DNA from: Phyllostachys edulis
Taxonomy: Eukaryota; Streptophyta; Magnoliopsida; Poales; Poaceae
Reading direction: 5' to 3'
Assembly (NCBI GenBank): GCA_036346405.1
Contig: CM070562.1
Span: forward strand, 107,150,999-107,214,998
DNA length: 64,000 bases
In this document: positions 11,459-22,262 of the stretch, one piece after another
Layout: each line of letters starts with the position of its first letter
Position numbering within the stretch: position 1 is the stretch's first letter
Program-made: the position numbers and the translations under genes
The notes under the pieces: model-generated
Told to the model about the DNA's origin: nothing
The model's input: the letters and a program-made list of their open reading frames with translations, nothing else
Database searches by the model: none

Positions 11459-14393
11459 TGTAAGATCGAGGAGACCGACTAGAGGGGGGTGAATAGGCGG
11501 TTTTAAAAACTTCTTTGGCTAAAACCAAGTTTTATGCGGAATTGTAAATCAATTCGGTTTTGCACAATTAAAGTCTAAATCAACTAGTCTTTACTAAGTG
11601 TACCAACAACAAGAGACTATATAAAAGATAGCAATCATACAAATATAGGTAATACAAATTGCACAAAGTAAAATAAACCACAAAGACACAATGATGTTTT
11701 ACCATGGTGTTCGGAGACTTGCCGGTCTCCTCAAATCCACGTTGAGGTAAGCCCAAACAAATTAGACCGTCTCCACGAATTAAGCCAACACCTCTGAGGT
11801 AAGTCCAACCACTTGGACCAATTCCAACATGAACCAACACATCGATCTATTAGGGGTTGCTCTTCCTCCACTCCGAAGATGGCGAGCACCAAGCCACTCA
11901 CAAACGCCGGGCCTTCTCACAAGCTTCTTGAGAAGATCACCGGACCACGACGCCTCCACGTCGTCTAGGTGTCGTCAAACACCAAGAGAAATAAGTCGAA
12001 GACTCTCACTTGAACAAATCAAGTGTCTAAACTCAAGTGGATACGCAATCCACTACCTAATGCAACACATGCACTTAGGGTTTACTCTCTAAGCTCACTA
12101 AGGGCAACACATACACATAAGAGATGAGGGTGCTTTGTCTTTGCTCAAAGGAATGTATATGGCACCAACAACCTTAGCAACTTCAACTCCAACCGGCCAT
12201 AAGGGGTATTTATACCCACATGAGAAACTAACCGTTGGAACCAACTTCCTGAAGGAAACCTGGATTTGCGGTAATACCGCCATTCAAATCCGGTATTACC
12301 GATTTCAGGAATAACGGTCGGAACAGTCGCATTTAATGCACTAAAATAGCCGTTACACAAAAGTTGCGGTACTACCGCAAGAATCAGTATTACCTTTCAG
12401 CGGTAATACCACTCAGATATATCGGTACTACCGATTTCCAGAGACTTAGAAATCACAGAAAACACCTTCTCTGGAAATAACGAACCGCCGTTCAAAACTC
12501 GGTATTACCGACTTGCGGTAATACCGCTCAATAAGTGCGGTCATACCGATTTTGACTTAATACAAGGTCTGACTCGATCAGCTCTTTCGATCGGACCAAA
12601 ACGATCAGACTGACACGTGGTCGGTTCAGATTCAATGGGCCGTTCAGACCGTGTGTTATAGCCACACGATCGGAGCAACGTTCGGACGGTCCGAACGTTC
12701 ATAGCTCGTTTGGACCGTCCAATTTCAATCAAACGTCCGATAGGTCACCTCACGTTCAGACGGTCCGAACGTTCATCGATCGGTAATACCACTTTACAAC
12801 TGCGGTCTTACCGCTTTCAAGATCCCAAGAAAGACTCCCAAAAACACGTTCTCTATTAAAACATACCGCTACTTATTTCGGTAATACCGCTCAACAACTG
12901 TGGTCATACCGATTTTGAGGGTTCAAGAAAAACTTCCTCTCTGGAAAAAGCATTCCACCATGTAAACTTCGGTATTACCGACCTGCGGTAATACCGCTCA
13001 ATACTTGCGGTCTTACCGTTTTTCAAAATAGTTTTCCAGAAGCTCAAACCAAATGCAAATAAGAGTTAAATGCAAAATTCTCAACAAGTTGCAAAACACA
13101 TTTGCCAACATTTTAGAATCAACACCAAAAGGAATAAGGTATATGGACTTAAAACATTTGCAAAACACATTCGCAAACTAAAGTCACATGCTACAAGGAT
13201 TATGCATGAGCCTCAGCTATTTGCAAAACACATTCGCAAATATAGGCAACATGCTCATGAGAGCTAGAGCAAGCACAACGAGCTATCAACACATGACTAA
13301 CTCAAGCTACTAGTCAAGATCCCTCTTAATAGTACGATAATCTATACTAGCAATCTGGTCTCCAATCAAACACCAAGACCGATAAAAGGCTAGGAACACA
13401 TCCTTAGCCCTAGCTAGTCATACATTTGTCTTGCACATACACTTAAAGCTTGATGACGCACATCTTCACTTCGAGTCCGGGTTCTTGACTTGAATATGCA
13501 TTAACCAATGATGCATTCTTTCACTTGACCTCCATCAACACATGATGGGTCTTCTTTTGACTTGATGATCAACTCATGACCATCTCCTCTTCTTGAACAT
13601 CATCAACACATGATGATTTCCTTTCTTTAGAGATCTTGATACACATCAACACATGATGCATCTTTTACTCCAAGCTCTTCAATATAATTAACACATGATG
13701 ATCTTCTTCACTTCGGGATCTTGACTTGAACATTATCAACACACGATGATTTCCCTCATCCCGAGTCTTTGACTTGATGACAATCAACTCATGATGTCAT
13801 CCAAAGTCTCCAACCTTATGGAACATAACATATTCATCCAACTCATAGAAAAAGTTAGTTCCACAAAATGATTGTTATTAATTACCACAACATACCATTA
13901 ACTCATAATGGTGGGACAAGATACTTCAATCTTTCCCTCTTTGATAATTGATGACAATCATCACGATTGCAAATAATTGAACATTAAGCCATATGAGTAT
14001 ATATATAAACTACACAAGTTTTGTATACTTATATGATATATTTCAAAGTAAAGATCCTTAATATGAGGATAAAGGAATATGGATCAATACTATTGAAACC
14101 ACAAAACATAGAGTGAACTCCCCCCTAAATGTGTGCATACACAAATGTGTAATAAAGACATATGCACATATTCAAGTTAGACTTTTAGTGGAGTTCAAAC
14201 TATATTTTGGATTCGAGGAACGCAACAAGATATAGGACTATGATGTCGAATGCATACCTCTATGATTTTCATATTTTTATCCAAATAAGACTACACAATA
14301 GGTATATCAATAAAAGCGTTAGTCTCACATATGGATTTGTCATTAATCACCAAAATACTCCATTAACTCATAATAGCGGGTCTAGATTCTTGA
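11459..14393 (-). mobile_element. Internally deleted Sirevirus-like element (copy 2)
   Basis: Read on the minus strand, the element has three parts. A short 5' LTR start (14393 down to about 14336, TCAAGAATCTAGACCCGC with the expected TG now TC) is followed by 400 bp of 3' internal region. A polypurine tract, AAGAGGGAAAGAT (13941 to 13929), then precedes a complete 2470-bp 3' LTR (13928 down to 11459) ending in TCTTACA. The rest of the 5' LTR and all of gag-pol are deleted. The LTR carries about fifteen CGGT-NN(N)-TACCG palindromes (12260-13020), several CATCAACACATGATG motifs (13540-13790) and GCAAAACACATTCGC motifs (13085-13240). Flanks do not form a simple 5-bp duplication: TAGGC follows at 14394, and TAGGC also occurs five bases outside the other end. 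Confidence 0.7.
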
Positions 14394-14690
14394 TAGGCGA
14401 TCGGCGAGACCCTCCTCCCGACTCTGGCGCAAAGAAGCGCGCACGAGCGCCATGCCTGGCTCTAGGGCTCTGGCTGCCTATCTTCCTTGCCCAAGAAAAG
14501 AGCGGGCCACTACCTAACTGCACAACGGCCAAGGCCTAGCCATTCCACTGCCTAGTCTCCGGCCTAGTAGTTCTTGCTCCTCCGTCTGCTTCGTGTTTTT
14601 TGTTCTTGCAGCGAGTTAGTTTGTGAGGTTCTTCGTATTCTTGGTTCTTGTGTTGGATCAAATCAAATCGAACCGGTGCTGCCTTTGGGT

Positions 14691-14719
14691 GAGGGGAGAG
14701 GAGGGGAGGGGAGGGGGGG
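14691..14719 (+). other. G-run tract in the PEPC 5' UTR
   Basis: A 29-base block of GAGGGG-type repeats ends exactly at the ATG of the captured exon. The G-tracts are on the mRNA strand and could fold as a G-quadruplex in DNA or RNA. Confidence 0.5.
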
Positions 14720-14896
14720 ATGGCGGCGATAGGAGGAGGGAAGGTGGAGCGGCTGTCGTCGATCAACGCGCAGCAGCGGATGCTGGTGTCGGCCAAGGTG
14801 TCAGAGGACGACAAGCTCATTGAGTACAACGTGCTCCTCCTTGACCGCTTCCTCGACGTCCTACAGGGACTCCACAGCGATGACCTTAGGGAGATG
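14720..14896 (+). pseudogene. Phosphoenolpyruvate carboxylase, exon 1 only (captured fragment)
   Basis: The frame from ATG 14720 encodes 59 residues, including AKVSEDDKLIEYNVLLLDRF and LQGLHSDDLREM. This is the well-known N-terminus of plant PEPC, with a Ser at position 14 (LSSINAQ) in the place of the regulatory phosphorylation site (SIDAQ). The exon ends at LREM just before GTAACT (GT at 14897), where plant PEPC genes have their first phase-0 intron. About 160 bp of intron-like DNA follows, then unrelated sequence. The other exons and the catalytic domain are absent from the window. About 300 bp upstream looks like captured 5' UTR and promoter. Given the flanking inverted repeats, this is a transduplicated fragment and not a working enzyme gene. 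Confidence 0.85.
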
Positions 14897-15472
14897 GTAA
14901 CTCACCTTGTTCCTGCTCTCTCTCCTTTCTCTGTGTGTTTCTTTTGGTTTTGAGTTTGGAGTGAAGTTCCAATCTTTGGATTGGATCCAAGTAATCCAAG
15001 TCAGTCCTAAGATATGACTACATGAGACTATGACTCTGTGAGAGTGAGACTGTGAGTTCAACTATTCTGTCTGTTCAAGTGTTTTGTGTTCAAGACTTCA
15101 AGTTGAACATTGTGCCAAACTATCAATTGTTAATTTGTTGTACTGTCAATCTGTCATTGTGAGAAGGAAATGTATTCATCGTAGTGTTCATTGTTCAACT
15201 ATTCGTGTTGGCGAGTTAGCGAGCCCCGCGTAGGGCTTGTTAAGTCAAATGTCAACCAAAGAGAGCTGTCGGACACAGGGTGTGTGACGAGCCGATGAGG
15301 CAAGACAACCTAACGACTTACCCTATCTAAAATTTTGTCCAGAGTCCGCTCTTGTGGCCAACCGACGTGGCTCGTGAAAAAAGAAAAGGAAGAAAGCTCG
15401 GTGTGGCCTTGTGACTTGATGGGTCGAGTTTAGTTACCGAAAGAGGCCTCTTGTAACATATCGAACCACGTT
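14897..15472. other. PEPC intron remnant and inner part of the Pack-type element
   Basis: The first 160-300 bp after the exon have intron-like, T-rich composition. From about 15205 the sequence changes to a more GC-rich stretch without a recognisable gene, running up to the right inverted repeat. Confidence 0.4.
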
Positions 15473-15693
15473 GGTTGCCCATGCAGAAGCGTCATCCATG
15501 TCAGTTTAACGGAGTTATGTGGTTGAATGTGAACGACATGCCGGCGCCCATCCTGTCAGAACGGTAGCAGTTGACAAAAATGTGGTTCTTTGAACCGATT
15601 GGCAAGAATAAGTGTGGTTATGTGAACTAATTCTAAAAAGTGTGGTTTTGTGATAGTTTTGCAAGTATAAATATGGTTTTGTGAAATTTACTC
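15473..15693 (-). repeat. Right inverted repeat of the Pack-type element
   Basis: Inverse complement of 11160-11372. The outer end reads GTGAAATTTACTC on the plus strand. Confidence 0.7.
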
Positions 15694-15699
15694 TTTTAC

Positions 15700-16196
15700 T
15701 AATAACTAACTAAGCTCGAATTTAACAAATAAACTTATGTACAGCAATAAGATACGGTGGTAACTTATCACGGATCAACATAACAAGATACTACAGTACC
15801 CGGAATTGCTAGAAAGAGTTCAAGTACATAGATTAAGACATGTTGGCCACAAATTCATAATGTTTACGGTAGCAACGACAGAAAAGTAGAACAAAAGAAA
15901 AGGAGGAGGACCTCTTCAGTCTCATGAATGGTTGTCATACAAAGTCAAATTGGGAACAGGTCCAATTACCAAAGAGTTTCAGGATGCAACTTTTTGCATC
16001 TAAGCTAGACATAAGCATATGCTACCCCAATGTGCCAAGCAGGTGCTTCCCAATCTCCCATAGTCTTTATTCCTGAAACACAGAGCCAAAATTCAGCGCA
16101 ATGAAAATCGAATGCTTCTTCAGAGAAAATTTCCAAATTGCCAATGCTTACCCTCTCTCCCTATGTACATACCCCAACTGCCAGGCTTCGAATTCC
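15700..16196 (-). other. 3' UTR of the ERF gene with a 79-bp intron
   Basis: On the minus strand, the stop codon at 16197 is followed by GAGAGAGG, then a GTAAGC donor (16151-16150). An acceptor, TGTTTCAG, ends at 16073, so the intron is 16073-16151. The exon resumes with GAATAAAGACTATGGG and continues for about 350 bp to near the inverted repeat at 15693. A 3' UTR intron can affect transcript stability. The poly(A) site was not fixed. Confidence 0.6.
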
Positions 16197-18900
16197 TCAA
16201 TAGAAATCGCCAGATATGGGCATGTCATCAAAGCTCCACAGGTCCATGTTGCTGTCGACATCCTGAGATCCACCAAGGTTCGGAAGGCTATCAATCGACT
16301 CACCCACCTCACCATCCAGAAGAAACCTCATGTAAGGTTCTAAATCGGTCAGCCCATCAGTGAGATCAACAGTATTGTTCTCCATAACAGGAGGCACCAC
16401 TGAGCTGTGGGTATTGCTCTTGACAAATGCAGATTCATCACCTTCAGCTATAGTGGAAATGGGAGCAATAGATGTAATATCTGGAGTCTTGGTATCATTC
16501 TCCCAGCCCAAATCTGAGCAGCCAAAGGAGTTGCTTCCCTGGTCAGAGTACTGGTTCATGATGGGATCACCAATAGGGGCAGCAGAGTTCATTGCAGGAA
16601 CAAATGGTGTGTTATCAGGCTGAGCAAATGGATTGTTTGAGGTGAAGTCAGCAGATGGATAGACGAATGCATTTGTACTGGCAAGGTTGTTGAGTGCTGG
16701 TTTGACAGTAGGCTTCTGTTCCACACTTGACTTGGGTGTTTCAGCAACAGTGAGGCCAGCACGGCGCTTCTGAGCAACTGTTGGTGCCTCCAGGAAGTTA
16801 ACCTTGGCCTTCTTGCCACGAATCCGGCGTGCTTCAGCATCATAAGCTCTTGCAGCTTCTTCAGCACTGTTGAAAGTACCAAGCCAGACACGAACACCCT
16901 TGCGAGGATCTCTGATTTCAGCAGCCCACTTACCCCAAGGGCGCTGGCGGATACCCCTGTATTGGTTCTTTCTCTTCCTTTTGGCTGACCTTGCTGCAGG
17001 CCCATCAAAACCAGCAGTAGTCATGGTGCTTAAGCCATCTGCAATGGAAGGGCAATGTCAGTGCTAAGAAAGGCCAACACAGACAAACTTCTCTTACTAG
17101 ACTTGTTTCTTTTGACCATAAACATGAATTTATATGAACAAGATCACAAATAAAATGAACACTCAACCATGAGTATAACCCCTTCAAATTTTGGATAAAG
17201 CACAGGCCAAATCACAACTTAATAGAAAAGTCCAGGGTTCTTAAGAACAACCCTTGTGCTTTGTTCCTCATCATCATTCTGCAATCATATCTAGAAGTTT
17301 TATTACAGAGGACACGACATCCAAGTTATTTCTTTCTCAAAACAAAAAAAAACGTAATATCTAAATTCAGGCTAATTCAACACCAACACAACAATCTTAG
17401 CTGTAAACACAGAACAAGAAATCTGAGTTGCTAAAACTTCAGCAAAGACCTGCAGATTCACACGGTTTAACTCTTAACTCTCACGGGTCACGGCTTACCA
17501 AGTAGTACCAATTTGAGCAATTTACTCAGAGGCACCAACCCCACAAGGCTCAACTGCACCTATCAATAGTACTCGCAGGGAATACAACCTTGCGAGGAGC
17601 CTCCTGAAACATCAGGTGCATGTAATCCATTGTTGCCAGATCTATACTTCAAAATGTTCTATCATCTAAGTTTCATAAAACACAAATTTCGAACAACAGC
17701 AATGTTCTCATGCAGAAACAAATGAAACGGTTGTCTTAGTATAATCTAAGAAAAGCAAGAAAACAAAAACTATTCAAATTTTTTGCACAAAGTATAACGT
17801 ATTGATTGAAAGTAACAAATCCTACAACAGCCACCCGGAAGACCAAACAATCTAGGAGGTACTATATGCTAAGATTTATGTACGACTCAATGGTCAAACA
17901 CCATAATAATCCTTTAGACTAAGAGTTAACCTAAGTTTAGAAACGTCCTCACGCAAATCTACAACCATCTAACAAGGGGGGACATTCCATCTAGCAAGTA
18001 ACAATTCAAAAGGCGGAGACCTCCAAGCAAAACGGAGAAAAATTGCCCCTTTTCTGCGGATTCAACTCCTTGGACTAAAAAGTAATCGTATGAATCACCA
18101 TCCAAGATCAGAAAAGGTAGAAATCCCAGATCGAAAAACCTAACAACCGAATCGTTTCTCTAGAATCTCTGGGAATTGAACCCCAAACAGCCTATGAAGC
18201 TCATCATTTCAGAATGCTAACACAACCGAGAAGAAAAGCCTACTGTTTGGATGAGGGGTAATTCCTTGGTAGGTTTTGGGATTTAGTTCAAATTTGAACT
18301 AGATCCTAAAACTTTCCAATGAAATGCCCCTAATCCAAACACCCCCAAGCTTTATTCCAAATCAGACCATACCAGCACATCTAATCCGCCCCCAAATCCC
18401 CAAGCAGACAGGAATAGCACCCCCAAAGACAGCCTTTCAACACCAATCCCTAAAAATTTCTCTTCCTCCCCAATCCAGCGACCAAGCCGCCTCAAACCCG
18501 AATCCGCCTCCCAAACCTCCAAATTTCTCAATCAATCCCCACAAATTACGATATCCTACAGCAATCGAGCACGAAAAGTACAAACAGGCGCAAAAATTAA
18601 GTCACTCCCAACAACGCCAATACCTCTGGAGAAGGCCCTCTTGACGGCTGGGGGCTTGATCTCGACGACGTCGTCCTCCTCCTCCTCCTCTCCGAACTCC
18701 AAGTCTGAGTCCCCGGAGTCCCCCTCGAACTCTTCGAAGTCGGCCTCGAAGTCCTCGTCATCCTCCTCCGGGAACCCCGCGAAGTACCTCCTCCCGCCGC
18801 CGCCCCTCCTGGGCTTCTTCTCGGGACAAGGGGACCTCTCCGCCAGCCGGCGCGACCCCGCCGGCTTCTTGAGGCTCAAGAGGATGGCGCCGCCGCACAT
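16197..18900 (-). CDS. Group VII ethylene-response factor (AP2/ERF transcription factor)
   Basis: Two exons: 18900-18624 (92 codons plus one base) and 17038-16197. The 1585-bp intron has donor AGAG|GTATTG and acceptor TTGCAG|ATGGC, and joining restores Asp-93 in frame. The product is 372 residues. Residues 1-7 are MCGGAIL, the group VII N-degron: Cys-2 is oxidised by plant cysteine oxidases, so the protein is destroyed in normal oxygen and stabilised in hypoxia. Residues 46-79 are strongly acidic. A KRKRK nuclear signal (112-116) precedes the AP2 domain (about 118-176), which has YRGIRQRPWGKWAAEIRDP and WLGTF and the Ala and Asp that mark ERF over DREB factors. The domain should bind GCC-box or related promoters. 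The C-terminal QGSNSFGCSDLGWEN and LWSFDDMPISGDFY motifs also fit the family. After the degron, LSLKKP differs from the more usual SDFIPP-like sequence. It appears intact; the exact orthologue is not assigned. Confidence 0.95.
18244..18341. mobile_element. Short fold-back MITE in the ERF intron
   Basis: TGTTTGGATGAGGGG at 18244 is matched by the inverse CCCCTAATCCAAACA ending at 18341, and the middle is nearly self-complementary. It lies within the first intron of the ERF gene. I could not define a target duplication. Confidence 0.6.
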
Positions 18901-19021
18901 GGCTCGTCGTCGGGAGCTTCACCGCCGCGTCGCAATGGAAGGAGCAGTAACTTGTGTGAGAGCGAAATGGTAAACACGTTTTTTTACTCGACTGAATGTT
19001 GGAGCCGGTGGGTGGGCTCGA

Positions 19022-19033
19022 GCCTATATATGG
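19022..19033 (-). promoter_or_regulatory. TATA box of the ERF gene
   Basis: On the minus strand the sequence reads CCATATATAGGC, about 125 bp upstream of the start codon at 18900. It is the only good TATA match in the upstream 300 bp and is placed as expected for a 5' UTR of roughly 90-100 bases. Confidence 0.7.
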
Positions 19034-19309
19034 GGCGCCCGCGTGAGGGGTCGGCGCGTAGGTGTTCTATAGTACTCCATGACCCTTGTATATGTCAGTA
19101 TTTAGGTGTGAGTTTATTTCTAAATAAAATAAATAAATAAGTTGTTGATATTAAGATATAAAAAATAACAAAATAACTATTGAAAATTTGTTTGTTATCT
19201 AAAAACTTGTTTTTGTGAATAGCAATTAAAGTCTTAAATACAATCTCAAAAGACAATCCATTAGATAGCTTATTTCTTTTTATTAGATTAAGAGGTCTCT
19301 TTCCTCTTA

Positions 19310-19584
19310 GGGCATCTCAACAGTGGCATCTCAAATCTTAATAGTGTATTTATTGTCGTCTCTTAGTCATGTCATGTCAACAAAATTCTACGTAGAGGAG
19401 AGAGAGCATAGATCGTCTCTTCCTAAAGAGACTGTCGTGCATACGAAACAGAACATGATATATTAATCTATTCTAGTTGACATGTAATCTCGTTTCAAAG
19501 AAAAATTATAAAATATAAATGTTCGAGAGTGTGTTAGAGATTATCTATTAGAGATGTTGTCTCTAAAGATAATTAGAGATGTCC
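19310..19584. mobile_element. Tourist-like MITE upstream of the ERF gene
   Basis: GGGCATCTCAACAGTG at 19310 is preceded by TTA (19307-19309). The other end is GAGATGTCC (to 19584) followed by TTC, one change from TTA. The 275-bp AT-rich interior has no coding capacity. Confidence 0.5.
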
Positions 19585-20004
19585 TTCGTACCACTGCTAG
19601 GCCGCGTGGTGGACCAGTACATCAGACAGTGGATGCGTGGTGGGGCAGCGCGTCAGAAAGTGGGCGCGTGGTGGGGCCAGTGCGTCAGAACTGGACGCGT
19701 GCAGCGGAAGGCACGGGGTAGAAGAAACACGGGGAAGGTACAAATGATTGTTGATTGTTCCCTTTGGGAAATTTGCACGTTTACCACTTGAGAAAGAAGT
19801 TTGTTGCGAATCGGCCCCTCAAGTATTGGATGCGTGAGCTGCCTGTGTATCTTCTAAACCATTGGTTGCTATTGCTACCGGGGTGAGTTAGCATGAATGT
19901 GCAATTGTACAATTGTTAGAATTATCTCGTGGTTCTATTAAATATAATTTCTCAATGAATGCATGATCTCAGCCATTTATGAAAAGATTTAATATGACTC
20001 TTTA

Positions 20005-20288
20005 GAGCAGGTACAATAGGCTTATATCAACCTTCTATAGTCATTATCACATAGGATTTTTGCTGACGTAGATAAAAGAGAGTGAAGAGAGAGAAAGATA
20101 TTGTCTACGATCCTATAGCCGACTATAGCACCAGAAACAAGAAAAGCATTAAAAGATTGTGTGTTCTATAAAGACAACTAAAAAGACAGCAGCTGTTTGT
20201 ACCATTATATAAGATATCTTTAGTGTTGTCTATAGGTGACATAGAGAGATGTTATAGTCAGCTGCTGTCTGTACCATTGTATATGCCC
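20005..20288. mobile_element. Tourist-type MITE
   Basis: GAGCAGGTACAATAGG at 20005 and the inverse CCATTGTATATGCCC ending at 20288 form the terminal repeat. TTA flanks both sides (20002-20004 and 20289-20291). This is a 284-bp non-coding element in the ERF upstream region. Confidence 0.75.
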
Positions 20289-20291
20289 TTA

Positions 20292-21117
20292 TAAGATGGA
20301 CTGCAAAGTATGGACTGAAAAAAAAGAGACAATTTAGAGCCAGCTTGAATGTGTGTACACCATTTATGTTTAGATCTTCTTCGGAGTAGTATAAAATAGT
20401 AGTGACGGTTGAGGTCTGTTTAAAATTATTCAATTCGGTCGCCAAAAAAATGTCGTTTTGGACACCTACACGTCTTCAAAACGCAATTTTGATCACTCAT
20501 TTTTATTGTGGTATATTTATAAAACTCAATAAAGTTATAAATATTATAATAGTACTTTTCGAGACAAATCTACACACATGATTTTTATATTTCTAAATAT
20601 TTAAAAATATATCGATAGTCAAAGTTTCGAAATTTTGATTGCACGTATCACACAACAGCATTCTTTTGTGAGCAGATGGAGTAGTTAATTTTCAATCAAG
20701 GATTTAAACCGTAATCACAAGCGCATATGCTTTGATCCAAAGAAGACAAGGTAGTAGAATTTGGATTTGCTACTGTAATGCAGATATCACTATGTGAACA
20801 ATGATTTGTGTGCATGTGAATAGTACTCACCAGTAGCATTGTTGCAAATAATGTAGCAACAGTGGAATATTTACTGTAGAGATTTTGATGTAGCGAAAAA
20901 CATTTGTACTATTGATCTGGACCGTTGTTTTTTTATCGAACGGTGGAGATCACCTTCTAACGCACGACACTATAGATCCTCTACATTCACACCTTCAATG
21001 TAGATGATTCTTCTCCCCTCCTAGTGCTCTGTGGGGAGATAAAAGCAGTAGCGATGAGATTCGCCAATTAATGCATTTAGAAAACGTTCAATCGAGAATT
21101 AACGATCAGATTTTTTT
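20292..21117. other. Intergenic DNA with a possible decayed Stowaway MITE
   Basis: No gene is supported. The stretch 20440-20660 has the AT-rich interior style of grass Stowaway elements, but clear termini are missing. The rest is unassigned up to the left end of the large MULE. Confidence 0.35.
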
Positions 21118-21395
21118 GTGCAAATGTCACTGTTGCGACCGTTTTTTACGCGATTAGCGCATGTCGCGACAAAGTGACAGAAATGGCGCCTTGTCCACAC
21201 GGTGGCCAGCCGAACGCGCAGTGTACGCACCACGTGCCCTCGTCCGGCCTGTGGCCGGCCGGACGCGGTGTCTCCGCACGATGGATGACCGGACCCGACC
21301 ATCCCACGTGCCCCCATCCCCATCAGCCCATCACCCCTGTCTAATCCATCACCTACGCATCACGTTGTTGTCTCCACATGCATGCATGCAAGAGT
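21118..21395 (+). repeat. Left terminal inverted repeat of the MULE
   Basis: Shares CACTGTTGCG, TTTTTACGC, GCAGAAATGGCGCC or a near match, and GTCCAC(A/G)CGGTGGCCA in the same order with the inverse of 63680-63405. Similarity continues, weaker, through a GC-rich stretch with GGCCGGCCGG. It lies upstream of the PMD gene and presumably holds its promoter. Confidence 0.75.
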
Positions 21396-22262
21396 TGAGC
21401 GCGGGAGGGAATCTAATTCCCTCTTGCAGCACCCTCTCACGGCGGCTAATTAATCGCAGGAGACGGCGATTTTAGTTCGTGCTCTCGTTCGCTCTCTTGC
21501 TTTCTCCTTCTGTCGATTTCGTTTTTGCGCACGATTAAGTATTATTTGCAGGCGTCATTAGCAATCATAGTAGCAGGTCCTCGTACGTTATTTCTTTTTT
21601 TTGTGGTTAGTAAATTAGTCATAGCGAAATGTTTGTAGTTAATTAGTTGTACTTATATAGGCATAGTTAATTTAGTCATTTTAATATTTTCTTAATAATT
21701 TTTTGTGAGTTAAACAAATTAGCCATAGTTAAATTAATCTTACATAATTTATTAGTTCTATTTTTAGGCGTAATTAATTAGTTACCAATTAATTAGTCAT
21801 AATTACATAGTTTTACTCAATTGATTAGTCCTAAATAGTTAGTTGGAATTAAATCTTAATTAATTAGTCATAAATAATTTAGTCATATTTTATAAGATGT
21901 AATTAATTTGTCGTCATTAATTAGTTGTAATTAATTTAGTGGCCTTAGTTGGTCGTGATATTTTTTTGTTTTTAATCTGTGGTAATAAATTTATCATAAT
22001 TATTTTAGTGCTATTTAGGTTATCGTAATTAATTTAGTCGTGACTAATGTAGATGTCATTATGCAACACACGTTCATTAATGGTAATTAATTAGTCTTAA
22101 TTATTTTAGTCACAACCATTTTAGTCGTACTTAATTTGGTCGTAGTTATTTAGTGTCCATTAATTTGTTCTCCTTATTTATACGTAATTTATAATTTCTA
22201 ATAATTTATCGTCATCATCAATTTTTTCACTAATAGTTTGTCTCTTCCATGTCTTGCAAGCC
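21396..22262. other. AT-rich leader of the PMD gene
   Basis: About 21560-22230 is dominated by variants of TTAATTAGTCATAATTA in both orientations. A similar TAATTA-rich zone lies inside the other end (62520-63190). No coding region is seen; it may be a 5' UTR intron or simple AT-rich filler. Confidence 0.5.

Larger units (their letters stand above)
11160..15693. mobile_element. TIR element carrying a PEP carboxylase gene fragment (Pack-type)
   Basis: Two inverted repeats of about 210 bp, at 11160-11372 and 15473-15693, bracket a segment holding the 5' end of a PEP carboxylase gene. The repeats share long blocks, for example CTTGCAAAACTATCACAAAA and CTGCTACC(A/G)TTCTGACAGGAT, with scattered mismatches. 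Long inverted repeats around a host gene fragment with an intact exon-intron junction are the pattern of Pack-MULEs. However, the outer left end is degenerate and I could not find a 9-bp target duplication, so the superfamily is not proven. A Sirevirus-like insertion (11459-14393) inflates the element; without it the element is about 1.6 kb. It lies directly against the 3' end of the ERF gene. Confidence 0.55.

Noticed and set aside
18641..18973. Ser-rich plus-strand frame of 110 codons
   Set aside because: Shadow of ERF exon 1; the Ser run is the complement of its Glu/Asp-coding repeats.
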